From Gammaproteobacteria bacterium (GTDB taxonomy: Bacteria; Pseudomonadota; Gammaproteobacteria; Nitrosococcales; Methylophagaceae), in contig JACUUH010000021.1 in assembly GCA_014859375.1 (NCBI GenBank), positions 1 to 39,685 on the forward strand: a stretch of 39,685 nt of DNA. The letters are read 5' to 3'. Both the position numbers and the translations under genes were made by a program. Below are positions 18,076 through 27,246 of this stretch, piece after piece. Numbering within the stretch: position 1 is the stretch's first letter; each line of letters starts with the position of its first letter. The notes beneath the pieces are model-generated. The model was not told the DNA's origin, made no database searches, and saw nothing but the letters and a program-made list of their open reading frames with translations.

Positions 18076-18927
18076 TTAGCGAATAAGGCCAAGGCGTTGA
18101 CATATTGTTAATGTCGGATCAACACGGTTCATCGTGTAAAAATGCAAACCAGGCACACCAACATCAATCAACTTTTGAGTAAAATCAGTTAAAAAATCTA
18201 AGGTAAAGGCCTGTAGTGATTCAGTGTCGTCATGAAATTCTTCTAGACGTTTACGTAACCAACGTGGAATTTCAGCACCACAGCTCTCTGAAAAACGGGC
18301 TAACTGAGAATAATTATTTATCGGCATAATGCCAGGAATAATAGGGATATCTATGCCATTAGCCTGACAGCGATCGATAAAATAGCGATAAGCATCAATA
18401 TTATAAAAATACTGTGTTAAGGCGCTGTTGGCTCCCGCATCGACTTTTCGTTTGAAGTTAAGCACGTCAGCGTGTGCTGAGTTTGCTTGAGGATGAACTT
18501 CAGGATAGGCCGCCACTTCAATTGAGAAATGATCGCCTGTTTCCTTGCGAATAAATTCAACCAGTTCATTGGCATATCGAAAATCGCCAGGGTCACGCAT
18601 TCCCGAGGGTAAATCACCACGTAGCGCGACTAAGCGTCGAATTCCATTATCTTTATAAGTGGCAAGTATGTCGCGCAGACGTTCAGTTGTCGAACCGACA
18701 CAAGATAGATGAGGTGCAGCATCTATGCCTGTTCTTACTTTATCTTGTTGAATTTCGACGACGGCATCTAAAGTATTTTCTTGGGTCGAGCCACCCGCAC
18801 CAAAGGTAACCGAATAAAATTTCGGATTGAGGGGTATTAGGCGCTCACGTACGGCACGCATGTTTTCAATACCTTTATCGGTTTTAGGAGGGAAAAATTC
18901 GCAACTGATAGTAAGCTTATGTGACAT
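18076..18927 (-). CDS. metF: 5,10-methylenetetrahydrofolate reductase
   Basis: A 283-residue FAD enzyme that makes 5-methyl-THF for methionine synthesis. It starts SHKLTISCEFFPPKTDKG with the family glutamate in EFFPPK, and shows SVTFGAGGSTQENT, PHLSCVG and VALRGDLPSG. Length is typical. It completes a methyl-cycle set with metK and ahcY upstream, but a perfect palindrome plus T-run lies between ahcY and metF, so its expression may depend on readthrough. Confidence 0.96.
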   Translation of the reverse strand: MSHKLTISCEFFPPKTDKGIENMRAVRERLIPLNPKFYSVTFGAGGSTQENTLDAVVEIQQDKVRTGIDAAPHLSCVGSTTERLRDILATYKDNGIRRLVALRGDLPSGMRDPGDFRYANELVEFIRKETGDHFSIEVAAYPEVHPQANSAHADVLNFKRKVDAGANSALTQYFYNIDAYRYFIDRCQANGIDIPIIPGIMPINNYSQLARFSESCGAEIPRWLRKRLEEFHDDTESLQAFTLDFLTDFTQKLIDVGVPGLHFYTMNRVDPTLTICQRLGLIR

Positions 18928-18949
18928 GGTTCGACGTCTGTTTGTGTGT

Positions 18950-18976
18950 AAAAAAAGGGCTAACCTAGGTTAGCCC
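18950..18976 (-). terminator. Intrinsic terminator between ahcY and metF
   Basis: On the minus strand a perfect 20-base palindrome, GGGCTAACCTAGGTTAGCCC (18957-18976), is followed directly by seven T (18950-18956). This is a textbook Rho-independent terminator, about 20 bp after the ahcY stop and 22 bp before metF. Confidence 0.85.
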
Positions 18977-18995
18977 AGTAGTTAAGTTTCTATTT

Positions 18996-20300
18996 CTAGT
19001 AACGATAGTGGTCAGGCTTATAAGGACCTTCTTTACTTAGGCTTAAGTATTTTGCCTGCTCATCGGTAAGTTCTGTTAATTGAGCGCCAATTTTACCCAA
19101 ATGTAATCGTGCTACTTTCTCGTCTAACGACTTAGGTAGAACATAGACTTCATTTTTGTAATTATCGCTATTGTGCCACAACTCAATTTGAGCCATGACT
19201 TGGTTACTAAATGATGCTGACATAACAAAGCTAGGATGACCGGTTGCACAACCTAAGTTTACCAAGCGACCTTCTGCTAACAAGGTGATGCGTTTGCCAT
19301 CAGGGAAGATAACTTGATCTACCTGCGGTTTAACATTTTCCCATTCATATTGGCGTAATGATGCCACATCAATTTCAGAATCAAAGTGACCGATATTACA
19401 AACGATAGCTTCATTTTTCATCGCTTTCATATGGTCATGCGTGATCACGCGTACATTACCGGTAGTTGTAACAAAGATATCACCTAATGCAGCGATATCA
19501 TCCATAGTGACGATACGGTAGCCTTCCATTGCTGCTTGTAGCGCACAAATTGGGTCAATTTCAGTCACCATGACGGTTGCACCCATACCGCGGAATGCTT
19601 GTGCACAGCCTTTACCGACATCACCATAACCTAACACGACACAGATTTTACCGGCAATCATGACATCAGTGGCACGTTTAATCCCGTCTAATAATGATTC
19701 ACGGCAACCGTATAAATTGTCGAATTTTGATTTTGTAACTGAGTCATTAACGTTAATTGCTGGCACTTTTAATGAGCCGTCTTTCATCATTTCATAAAGA
19801 CGATGCACACCAGTGGTTGTTTCTTCTGATAGACCTTTGACGTCAGCAAGCAATTCAGGATACTCATCGTGCATGATTTGCGTTAAATCACCGCCATCAT
19901 CCAAAATCAGATTTGGTCGCCAGCCGTTAGGACCAAAAATAGTTTGTTTAATACACCAGATAGCTTCTTGTTCTGTTTCACCTTTCCAGGCAAACACAGG
20001 AATAGCTTGCGCGGCAATAGCAGCGGCAGCTTGATCTTGGGTTGAGAAGATATTGCATGATGACCAACGTACTTCTGCGCCAAGTTCTACCAATGTTTCA
20101 ATTAACACGGCAGTTTGAATGGTCATGTGTAAGCAACCGGCAATCCGTGCACCAGCTAATGGTTTGTTGCCAGCATATTGTTCGCGAATTGCCATTAAGC
20201 CAGGCATTTCTGTTTCAGCAATTTTGATTTCTTTTTTGCCCCAGTCAGCCAGATTCATATCGGCGACTTTATAGTCAGGCGTAAGGTTCTCAATTGTCAT
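18996..20300 (-). CDS. ahcY: S-adenosylhomocysteine hydrolase
   Basis: A 434-residue cytosolic enzyme that reversibly splits SAH into adenosine and homocysteine, removing the product inhibitor of methyltransferases. It has [18 protein letters not shown], the NAD-binding [18 protein letters not shown], the [11 protein letters not shown] segment, and the conserved C-terminus ending KPDHYRY that closes the cofactor site. An AAGGA site precedes the ATG. It lies 103 bp after metK, with a hairpin repeat in that gap, and is followed by an intrinsic terminator. Confidence 0.97.
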   Translation of the reverse strand: MTIENLTPDYKVADMNLADWGKKEIKIAETEMPGLMAIREQYAGNKPLAGARIAGCLHMTIQTAVLIETLVELGAEVRWSSCNIFSTQDQAAAAIAAQAIPVFAWKGETEQEAIWCIKQTIFGPNGWRPNLILDDGGDLTQIMHDEYPELLADVKGLSEETTTGVHRLYEMMKDGSLKVPAINVNDSVTKSKFDNLYGCRESLLDGIKRATDVMIAGKICVVLGYGDVGKGCAQAFRGMGATVMVTEIDPICALQAAMEGYRIVTMDDIAALGDIFVTTTGNVRVITHDHMKAMKNEAIVCNIGHFDSEIDVASLRQYEWENVKPQVDQVIFPDGKRITLLAEGRLVNLGCATGHPSFVMSASFSNQVMAQIELWHNSDNYKNEVYVLPKSLDEKVARLHLGKIGAQLTELTDEQAKYLSLSKEGPYKPDHYRY

Positions 20301-20334
20301 GTTTTTGTGTCCTTAAATATTTTGGTCGTTAATC

Positions 20335-20380
20335 GTAGGTTGGACTTTAGTCGAACATGTTGGGTTGAACCCCAACCTAC
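20335..20380. repeat. Hairpin-forming intergenic repeat between metK and ahcY
   Basis: Arms GTAGGTTGG (20335-20343) and CCAACCTAC (20372-20380) are perfect inverted repeats, and GTTGGG (20359-20364) can alternatively pair with CCCAAC (20371-20376). The GTAGGTTGGG...AACCCAAC theme is common as a dispersed intergenic repeat in many gammaproteobacteria. No T-run follows on either strand, so it is probably not a terminator; it may affect mRNA stability. Confidence 0.6.
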
Positions 20381-20403
20381 AATTTGCGTAAATTTCTTGT
20401 AAT

Positions 20404-21564
20404 TTAGATACCAGCAGCATCACGTAATGTGTCCGCCAGATCGGTTTTTTCCCAAGTGAACTCAGGATTTTCACGACCAAAATGACCATAGGCCGCTGTA
20501 GCTTGATAAATTGGGCGAATAAGATTGAGCATGTTGACCAGTCCAACTGGACGCAAGTCAAAATGGTCACGTACCAATGCTTCTAATTTTTCTGAATTGA
20601 TCTTGCCAGTGCCAAACGTTTCGATACTGATAGATGTCGGCTGGGCAACACCGATAGCATATGAAACCTGGATTTCGCAGCGATCCGCCAGACCGGCAGC
20701 AACAATATTTTTGGCAACATAACGTCCAGCATAGGCTGCACTGCGATCCACTTTTGATGGATCTTTACCAGAAAAAGCACCACCACCATGACGTGCCATA
20801 CCGCCATAGGTATCAACAATGATTTTGCGACCTGTTAAGCCACAATCACCGACAGGCCCACCGATAATAAATTGACCTGTTGGATTGATATGAAAAGCAG
20901 TGTCTTTAGTAATCCAGTGTTCAGGCAATGTTGGTTTGATGATGACTTCCATCACCGCTTCTTTAATATCGGCTTGAGAAATGTCAGGGTTATGTTGAGT
21001 AGATAAGACTACGGCATCAATCCCAACTGGTTTGCCATCCTCATAAACAAAGGTTATTTGACTTTTGGCATCAGGGCGAAGCCAAGGTAACGTGCCATTT
21101 TTACGCACTTCTGCTTGGCGTTTTACTAAACGATGAGCATAAGTAATTGGTGCGGGCATTAAAACGTCAGTCTCATTACTGGCATAACCAAACATCAAGC
21201 CTTGGTCACCAGCACCTTGGTCTTCAGGTTTGTCGCGATCAACACCCATTGCAATATCACTTGATTGCTTGCCAATCAGTGACATGACGGCACAGGTCTG
21301 ACCATCAAAACCGACTTCAGAGCTGTTATAACCAATATTGGTAATGGTTTTACGAACGACTTCTTCTAAATCAACCCATGCTGAGGTACTGATTTCACCT
21401 GCAATAATAGCTGCACCGGTTTTAATTAACGTTTCACACGCAACACGGGCATTGGGATCTTGGCGAAGAATTTCATCTAAAACTGCATCAGAAATCTGAT
21501 CGGCAACTTTATCTGGATGGCCTTCTGAAACGGATTCAGAAGTAAAAATTGAACGGTTACTCAT
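20404..21564 (-). CDS. metK: S-adenosylmethionine synthetase
   Basis: A 386-residue enzyme that makes SAM from methionine and ATP. Signatures: [20 protein letters not shown] at the start, [12 protein letters not shown] around residues 116-127, and [18 protein letters not shown] in the phosphate-binding loop. The ATG at 21564 ([11 protein letters not shown]) is chosen because the alternative two codons upstream is a TTG. It is first in metK-ahcY, and the leader in front of it contains the SAH riboswitch. Confidence 0.97.
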   Translation of the reverse strand: MSNRSIFTSESVSEGHPDKVADQISDAVLDEILRQDPNARVACETLIKTGAAIIAGEISTSAWVDLEEVVRKTITNIGYNSSEVGFDGQTCAVMSLIGKQSSDIAMGVDRDKPEDQGAGDQGLMFGYASNETDVLMPAPITYAHRLVKRQAEVRKNGTLPWLRPDAKSQITFVYEDGKPVGIDAVVLSTQHNPDISQADIKEAVMEVIIKPTLPEHWITKDTAFHINPTGQFIIGGPVGDCGLTGRKIIVDTYGGMARHGGGAFSGKDPSKVDRSAAYAGRYVAKNIVAAGLADRCEIQVSYAIGVAQPTSISIETFGTGKINSEKLEALVRDHFDLRPVGLVNMLNLIRPIYQATAAYGHFGRENPEFTWEKTDLADTLRDAAGI

Positions 21565-21642
21565 AAACAATATGCCTCATTACTTGAATGACGTAGTTAA
21601 TGAGTGTTGGCGAAGATAGTGTGATGTAGACTGTTCGGACAA

Positions 21643-21668
21643 CGCTCATTATTTTTAAATAATGAGCG
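21643..21668 (-). promoter_or_regulatory. Palindromic hairpin acting as likely riboswitch expression platform
   Basis: A perfect 12-bp inverted repeat with two central bases (arms CGCTCATTATTT and AAATAATGAGCG on the minus strand). Its first arm overlaps GCGCTC (21664-21669), the predicted pseudoknot strand of the SAH riboswitch, so hairpin and pseudoknot should exclude each other. It is not followed by a T-run. Confidence 0.6.
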
Positions 21669-21728
21669 CGGTTAAAAAATTATGTGAATAAGCCTAGCAG
21701 GAAAGACCTGTTGCAGCGCTCCTTATTC
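21664..21728 (-). ncRNA. S-adenosylhomocysteine (SAH) riboswitch
   Basis: On the minus strand the leader of metK-ahcY shows P1 GAATAAG (21722-21728) paired with CTTATTC (21686-21692), and the core AGGAGCGCTGCAA (21711-21723), identical to the conserved core I recall for SAH riboswitches. A small stem CAGG/CCTG (21707-21710 and 21698-21701) with a five-base loop follows, then CTAGGCTT where the consensus has CCAGGCTC. GCGCTC downstream (21664-21669) is the exact complement of GAGCGC in the core (21716-21721), the expected pseudoknot P4. The RNA starts just after a promoter and lies about 100 nt before metK. Known members sit before ahcY, often with metH or metF, and turn genes on when SAH accumulates. 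Confidence 0.9.
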
Positions 21729-21737
21729 TGGCCAATA

Positions 21738-21766
21738 ATTGTAGTCCTTTAAATTAAAAAAGACAA
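21738..21766 (-). promoter_or_regulatory. Promoter of the SAH riboswitch-metK-ahcY transcript
   Basis: TTGTCT (21761-21766), a 17-bp spacer and TACAAT (21738-21743) on the minus strand. The expected start falls a few bases before riboswitch stem P1. Confidence 0.7.
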
Positions 21767-21800
21767 GGCGTTAACGATTGGCTTGCGGTGTCTGCTGAGC

Positions 21801-22922
21801 TTAGTGCAAGCACAATAGATCGGGATTGCTTTCAGCACTTTCAACCATTTTTTCTAAATTATGGATCACATCCATGCTCGCTACTTCCATGCTATTTAAT
21901 GCGGCAAGGGTTGTGGCAATATCATTGGCATAAAAAGCATCCAGTGCGATTGCACCTTGTTCATGTACGATTTTATGTGGTGAGGCGATTTCTTGATAGC
22001 CTTGTAGTTTAGAGAAGAACTCTACGCCTTCGCCTTCAAAATACCATTTACCTAGACGGCATTGTGTATGCTTAGAGAGTTCAGATGATGTTTTTTGAGA
22101 TAAGCCCATCATCACCCGATAAATTTCAAACTTCCACACGATGTGGTCGAGTTTAGCTATTTCTACAAAGCCGCGTAACGCCGAACCAGTGATGGTTTTT
22201 TCCATATTTTTTGAGATACCAAGCATCTTATGCATGTCGGATACAACCGTCTCAACTCTGCCACCAAAAGCTGACGTGTCAGCGGTAACACCCTGCATTA
22301 AACTGCTGGCATGTTCGGTTTCATTCTGAATATTGCCAACCAGTTCAGATATTTGGGTACTGGCTTCACGTGCACGGGTAGCGAGGGTTCTAACTTCATC
22401 AGCAACCACTGCAAAGCCTCGACCGTGTTCACCCGCCCGTGCCGCTTCTATTGCAGCATTTAGAGCCAATAAATTGGTTTGTTCAGAAATGTTGCTAATA
22501 ATTTCAACAAAACCACTGATTTTCTCAGCATTATCTTGCAGTGATTTAACCCGTGATGCTGATTGATCCATTTGGCCGGTGATATTGCTCAATCCAGATG
22601 CGACAGATTCAATGTGTTCTCTTACATGGATAGATGTTTCGGAACCTTCAATAGCAGAGGCGCGTTCAGCACTTAAAGTCGTTGCCATTGTACCTAAACT
22701 GAGATGAAAGCCACCTAAGCTGATACCGAAGCTTTCCAGATTATTAAATAATCGTGTTGTCCAATCATGCTCTAATTGACGTTGTTCTACTTGTTGTTCA
22801 AGGTTGTTATATCGCTGTTGTAATTCCTGCTGTTGTTCATTTAATGCACTGATGGTGTTATCGCGATCTTTAAGTTGTTGTTGTAACGCAGCAATGTCTT
22901 TTTTATAGTTCCAAAATGCCAT
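21801..22922 (-). CDS. Soluble methyl-accepting chemotaxis protein with CZB zinc domain
   Basis: A 373-residue chemoreceptor without membrane helices. Residues 5-55 are a glutamine-rich coiled coil ([20 protein letters not shown] onward). The signalling tip is canonical: [20 protein letters not shown] then [20 protein letters not shown]. The C-terminal chemoreceptor zinc-binding (CZB) domain is seen in [26 protein letters not shown] and SPHKIVHEQ, giving the 3 His + 1 Cys zinc set. CZB receptors sense zinc-linked cues such as oxidants. No che genes are nearby, so it is an orphan receptor gene; the full length of the signalling hairpin is short. Confidence 0.9.
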   Translation of the reverse strand: MAFWNYKKDIAALQQQLKDRDNTISALNEQQQELQQRYNNLEQQVEQRQLEHDWTTRLFNNLESFGISLGGFHLSLGTMATTLSAERASAIEGSETSIHVREHIESVASGLSNITGQMDQSASRVKSLQDNAEKISGFVEIISNISEQTNLLALNAAIEAARAGEHGRGFAVVADEVRTLATRAREASTQISELVGNIQNETEHASSLMQGVTADTSAFGGRVETVVSDMHKMLGISKNMEKTITGSALRGFVEIAKLDHIVWKFEIYRVMMGLSQKTSSELSKHTQCRLGKWYFEGEGVEFFSKLQGYQEIASPHKIVHEQGAIALDAFYANDIATTLAALNSMEVASMDVIHNLEKMVESAESNPDLLCLH

Positions 22923-23001
22923 GGAATTATCCTTGATTGAAAAATGACGTTATATATAGATGATGTTGAGTTTTAGCAGATATCATGCCATTAACATAAG
23001 C

Positions 23002-23700
23002 TTATAACTCAAGACAATAGCCATTGATTTTGAGCCAATTGCGTGCAGAGCGATAGTCAGGCATATAAGTCGTAACCAAATGCCAAAAAGCAGCTGAATG
23101 GTTATGCTGTTTGGTATGGCAGAGCTCGTGAATGATCACATAATCAATCACATCAGGCGGTGCCATTAACAGCTTCCAGTTATAGTGAATATGACCAGAC
23201 ACGGTGCAACTACCCCAACGTGCCCGATAGGTTTTTATGGTTATTGATTGTGCTTGTAGGCCTGTTTGTTGTGAAATTTTGTCGCTACGTTCAGTCAGAT
23301 AAGACTGTGCTTGCTGCTTGTACCAGGCAATAAAAGCGGCACGAATTGCCGTTTTTGTGATTTTATCCAAGCGTGCGTGGCAAATTATGTTGTTACCAGC
23401 TATCACGATCTGTGGCCTTGACTGCGCGTTTTTAAACTGTAATGAATATGATTGACCCAAAAACAGCATCATTTCACCATCAACAAACTGTCTTTCAAGC
23501 ACGGGCTGTTGAGATTGTTGCTCAAGTTTTGCTTTGATCCACGATGATTTTTCATCGATAAAATCGCGAGCAAAACTAAGTGGTAAGCGTGAGGGAATGC
23601 GAATTGTCACGCCCTGTTGTTCCACTTTTAATGACATGGTTTTTCGGCGATTAGTTTTAATAACGTGTACCGAGAACCCATCACCTTTAATTGTCTTCAT
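23002..23700 (-). CDS. YgjP-like zinc metallopeptidase-fold protein (DUF45/M48)
   Basis: A 232-residue cytosolic protein with the zinc motif HELCHTKQHNHSAAFW near the C-terminus (HExxH, with a third ligand from HNHSAAFW), preceded by RARWGSCTVSGHIHYNWKLL. This matches the YgjP/DUF45 family. E. coli YgjP has been reported to act as a UTP pyrophosphatase rather than a peptidase, so the biochemical role here is open. Divergent from dusA. No signal peptide. Confidence 0.85.
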   Translation of the reverse strand: MKTIKGDGFSVHVIKTNRRKTMSLKVEQQGVTIRIPSRLPLSFARDFIDEKSSWIKAKLEQQSQQPVLERQFVDGEMMLFLGQSYSLQFKNAQSRPQIVIAGNNIICHARLDKITKTAIRAAFIAWYKQQAQSYLTERSDKISQQTGLQAQSITIKTYRARWGSCTVSGHIHYNWKLLMAPPDVIDYVIIHELCHTKQHNHSAAFWHLVTTYMPDYRSARNWLKINGYCLEL

Positions 23701-23781
23701 TTTAATTGATTTTAGTTTAAAACAAGTATTTTACGCTGGGATTTGAGAAAATGATGCACATTACTATTTTGTTGCTTTGCT

Positions 23782-24795
23782 ATGTCACCTTCTGATTTTG
23801 ATATTCATAACGCACATCGCTTATCTGTAGCCCCAATGCTCGATTGGACAGATAGAGATTGTCGCTATTTTCTCAGGCTTATTTCCAAACACACTCTGCT
23901 TTACACCGAGATGGTGACGACTGGCGCTCTAATTCATGGGCAGAGGCAGCGATTTTTAGATCATGATGTTAGTGAGTTTCCGCTAGCGTTGCAGTTGGGT
24001 GGCTCTGATCCTGATGCCTTAGCGCTGTGTGCCAAATTGGGTGAGCAAGCGGGTTATTGTGAAATCAATCTTAATGTTGGATGCCCAAGCGATCGCGTTC
24101 AGTCTGGACGTTTTGGTGCCTGTTTGATGGAGTATCCCAAATTGGTGGCAGAAGGGATCATTGCCATGCAGTCTCAAGTATCTATCCCTGTTACGGTAAA
24201 AACACGCCTTGGTATTGATGAACTTGATAGCTATGCGTTTTTATATGACTTTATTGCTCAAATTACCCAAGCCGGGTGCAAGATGGTTATTTTGCATGCT
24301 CGCAAAGCCTGGTTATCTGGTTTGAGTCCTAAAGAAAATCGAGATGTGCCGCCATTAGATTATCAACGCGTCTATGATATTAAACGCGATTTTCCTGAAC
24401 TTCATGTCGATATAAATGGGGGTATCCACACCTTGGCACAAGCACAGGAACATTTAAACCACGTCGATGGGGTTATGATGGGGCGAGCTATTTATCATGA
24501 TCCTTATTTATTGGCAGAAGCAGACAGGCTGATCTTTAAGCAGCACACAGCAACGCCATCTCGTCATGAAGTGATTGAATACATGTTGCCATATATCGAA
24601 CGACGTATGGCACAAGGTCGACCTCTAAAATCGATTACCCGTCATCTATTAGGTTTGTTTCAAAGTCAACCCGGCGCCAAGGCTTGGCGTCGTCATTTAA
24701 GTGAAAACGCACATAAAAATGGTGCAGGGATTGATGTATTACAACACGCCTTGGATTTAGTTTCTGATCCCAGTGCCGCGATGGAGCAGGAATAG
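23782..24795 (+). CDS. dusA: tRNA-dihydrouridine synthase A
   Basis: A 337-residue FMN enzyme that reduces U20/U20a in the tRNA D-loop. It begins [19 protein letters not shown]. The catalytic cysteine is C101 in [20 protein letters not shown], and [20 protein letters not shown] and DINGGIHTL are DusA-specific. The 3' end overlaps the convergent ABC permease gene by 39 bp. Confidence 0.95.
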   Translation: MSPSDFDIHNAHRLSVAPMLDWTDRDCRYFLRLISKHTLLYTEMVTTGALIHGQRQRFLDHDVSEFPLALQLGGSDPDALALCAKLGEQAGYCEINLNVGCPSDRVQSGRFGACLMEYPKLVAEGIIAMQSQVSIPVTVKTRLGIDELDSYAFLYDFIAQITQAGCKMVILHARKAWLSGLSPKENRDVPPLDYQRVYDIKRDFPELHVDINGGIHTLAQAQEHLNHVDGVMMGRAIYHDPYLLAEADRLIFKQHTATPSRHEVIEYMLPYIERRMAQGRPLKSITRHLLGLFQSQPGAKAWRRHLSENAHKNGAGIDVLQHALDLVSDPSAAMEQE

Positions 24796-25539
24796 CGCAA
24801 AACAGGTCAGTGCTGTGATGCACGTTAGAATCATGGCAAATGCGGTCGTAACTGCAATATCTGAAATACCTAACATGCCATAACGAAAGGCATTAACCAT
24901 ATACAGAATTGGATTGGCTAAAGAAACATGTTGCCAAAAATCAGGCAATAAACTGATCGAGTAAAACACGCCACCGAGATAGGTTAGTGGCGTTAATATA
25001 AACGTTGGGATGATGGCAATTTCATCAAAACTTCTGGCATAAATACCATTGATAAACCCGCCCAAAGCGAACATCACTGCGCTTAATATAACCATACTGA
25101 ACGTAATAAAAACATGTGCTATCGAGAGCTGGGTAAAAAACAGAGAGACCAATGTCACTATAAAGCCGACACATAATCCCCGTGCCGTACCACCAGCAAC
25201 ATAGCCCGCCAGAATAAGATAATTTGGAATGGGTGCGACCAGCATTTCTTCAATATGATTCTGAAATTTTGAACTAAAAAAGGATGAAGCGACATTGGCA
25301 TAGGCATTGTTGATGACCGACATCATAATAATGCCGGGTGCAATATAGTCCATGTATCTAAAACCATCCATCTCACCGATTCGCGTACCAATCAGGTTGC
25401 CAAAAATAATGAAATACAGTGTCATGGTAATGGCTGGTGGCAGTAATGTTTGTGGCCAAATACGGAGAAAGCGACGGACTTCACGGCTAAATAAGGTATA
25501 AAACGCTATCCAATGACGATAGTGAATGCTGCTGTTCAT
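24757..25539 (-). CDS. ABC-2 type permease (YadH-like)
   Basis: A 260-residue inner-membrane protein with about six helices: [20 protein letters not shown] before helix 1, then [20 protein letters not shown], and the [17 protein letters not shown] loop typical of YadH/ABC-2 exporters. It pairs with the ATPase encoded immediately upstream (four-base overlap). Substrate unknown. Its 3' end runs 39 bp into dusA on the other strand. Confidence 0.9.
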   Translation of the reverse strand: MNSSIHYRHWIAFYTLFSREVRRFLRIWPQTLLPPAITMTLYFIIFGNLIGTRIGEMDGFRYMDYIAPGIIMMSVINNAYANVASSFFSSKFQNHIEEMLVAPIPNYLILAGYVAGGTARGLCVGFIVTLVSLFFTQLSIAHVFITFSMVILSAVMFALGGFINGIYARSFDEIAIIPTFILTPLTYLGGVFYSISLLPDFWQHVSLANPILYMVNAFRYGMLGISDIAVTTAFAMILTCITALTCFALFLLHRGTGIRN

Positions 25540-26459
25540 AGCGTTGCCTCAGATTTTTCGACTAGACCCAGGAACAACTCTTCCAAGCGATTGGCTTTAT
25601 TTTTCATGCTACAGACTTCAATATTTTGCTGGGTTAATGCGGTGAAGATGCTGTTCAGTCCAGTATCACCATCGATCTCAATTTCTATCGTAGTGTCATC
25701 GAGTTTTAGATAATCAGCAATGGGTAGTGTGAAATCGTTGGGCAATACTGATTTAAGATAAAAGATAAATGTCTCTTTATGCAGCTTGTTTAGCAGTGAT
25801 TTCATATCAGTATTTTCAATAATATTACCGTGATCAATAATGGCGATATTACGGCATAAATTCTCAGCTTCTTCGAGATAATGTGTGGTGAGAATAATGG
25901 TTGTGCCTTGTTGGTTAATTTTGCTTAGGAATGCCCACATAGAACGTCTTAATTCAATATCAACACCAGCCGTCGGTTCGTCAAGAATAAGCAATTGAGG
26001 GTTATGGACAAGGGCGCGAGCTATCATTAAGCGTCGTTTCATGCCACCAGATAAGGCTCGTGCTGGCGTGTTACGTTTATCCCATAAACCTAATTGATGT
26101 AGCAGTTCATCCGCTCTCGGTTCAGCTAATTTTGCCGGCACACCATAATAACCAGCTTGAGCAATGAGAATATGTTTTACTTGTTCAAAGCCATTGAAAT
26201 TAAACTCTTGGGGAACAAGACCAATAAACGATTTCGCTCGTTCAGGGTCTTTTTCAAGATCGGTTCCAAAAATAGTAATTGAACCCGATGATTTGGTGAC
26301 CAGTGAACTGATAATCCCAATGGTGGTTGATTTGCCAGCGCCATTGGGCCCTAATAACGCAAAAAAATCACCGCGATTGACATCGAGATCAATCCCTTTT
26401 AAAGCGGTGAGACCATTACGATAAGTTTTGGTTAAGTTTCGAATCGACAGTGCAGTCAC
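25536..26459 (-). CDS. ABC transporter ATP-binding protein (YadG-like)
   Basis: About 307 residues. Walker A GPNGAGKST, Q-loop in LVPQEFNFNGFEQV, signature LSGGMKRRLMIARAL, Walker B LLILDEPTAGVD, then the LTTHYLEEAE switch. The segment STTIGIISSLVTKSSG and the length fit YadG. I chose the GTG at 26459 (start VTALSIRNLTKTY) by analogy to YadG; GTG at 26471 or TTG at 26477 remain possible because none has a clear ribosome binding site. Divergent from mutH with a short gap. Confidence 0.9.
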   Translation of the reverse strand: MTALSIRNLTKTYRNGLTALKGIDLDVNRGDFFALLGPNGAGKSTTIGIISSLVTKSSGSITIFGTDLEKDPERAKSFIGLVPQEFNFNGFEQVKHILIAQAGYYGVPAKLAEPRADELLHQLGLWDKRNTPARALSGGMKRRLMIARALVHNPQLLILDEPTAGVDIELRRSMWAFLSKINQQGTTIILTTHYLEEAENLCRNIAIIDHGNIIENTDMKSLLNKLHKETFIFYLKSVLPNDFTLPIADYLKLDDTTIEIEIDGDTGLNSIFTALTQQNIEVCSMKNKANRLEELFLGLVEKSEATL

Positions 26460-26535
26460 GATTGTTATCACACGCAAAAATAAAGCGTTCTAGGTTATCA
26501 TGCTACTCATCTTAATTAAATCTTATTAACCACAT

Positions 26536-27204
26536 ATGATCACACCGCCGACGTCACAAAAAGAGTTATTAGCAAGATGTGAGCTATTAACAGGCAAGAC
26601 GCTTGGTCAGATTGCAGCACAACTCACGTTAACGGTTCCTATCGATTTGCAACGGCATAAAGGGTGGGTTGGAAGTTTATTAGAAAAAGCATTGGGTGCT
26701 GATGCTGGCAATTTGGCTGAACCCGATTTTGTCGCTTTGGGCATAGAGATGAAAACATTGCCTTTGAATGCAAATGGTCTTCCAAAAGAATCGACCTACG
26801 TTTGTACAGTAGCGATGCACCAAACAGGTGAGGTAAGCTGGCAAGATAGTTGGGTCAGACGAAAGTTGGCTCATGTTTTGTGGGTGCCTGTCGAAGCTGA
26901 TAATGCAATCCCACTGGCTGAACGTTATATTGGGCAAGCCTGGTTGTGGCAGCCTACACCGTATCAAGAATCTTGCTTACAGCGCGATTGGGAAGAATTG
27001 ATGGATCGTATTATTCTTGGCGAGCAGGATGAAATCACGGGCTTAGAAGGTGAATACTTACAGCTAAGACCCAAAGCCGCACATAGTCGTATTGTTGCCA
27101 AAGGCATTTCTGACACGGGAACAATGCACAAGATAAACCCAAAAGGATTTTATCTTAGAACACAATTTACCCGACAATTATTGCAAAATAGGGAAAGCAA
27201 TTAA
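26536..27204 (+). CDS. mutH: DNA mismatch repair endonuclease MutH
   Basis: A 222-residue nuclease that nicks the unmethylated strand at hemimethylated GATC when activated by MutL. The catalytic set is present: D64, E71 and K73 in EPDFVALGIEMKTL. The segments QRHKGWVGSLLEKALGA and PKGFYLRTQFTRQLL are typical. MutH occurs only in gammaproteobacteria with Dam-directed repair. mutL is about 6 kb away in this window. Confidence 0.96.
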   Translation: MITPPTSQKELLARCELLTGKTLGQIAAQLTLTVPIDLQRHKGWVGSLLEKALGADAGNLAEPDFVALGIEMKTLPLNANGLPKESTYVCTVAMHQTGEVSWQDSWVRRKLAHVLWVPVEADNAIPLAERYIGQAWLWQPTPYQESCLQRDWEELMDRIILGEQDEITGLEGEYLQLRPKAAHSRIVAKGISDTGTMHKINPKGFYLRTQFTRQLLQNRESN

Positions 27205-27246
27205 GTCATCACCAAGGGATTGGCAATGTAACATTAGGCGAATTAT

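Noticed and set aside
20335-20380. Hairpin between metK and ahcY considered as a second riboswitch for ahcY
   Set aside because: It lacks the SAH riboswitch core and looks like the common dispersed GTAGGTTGGG repeat.
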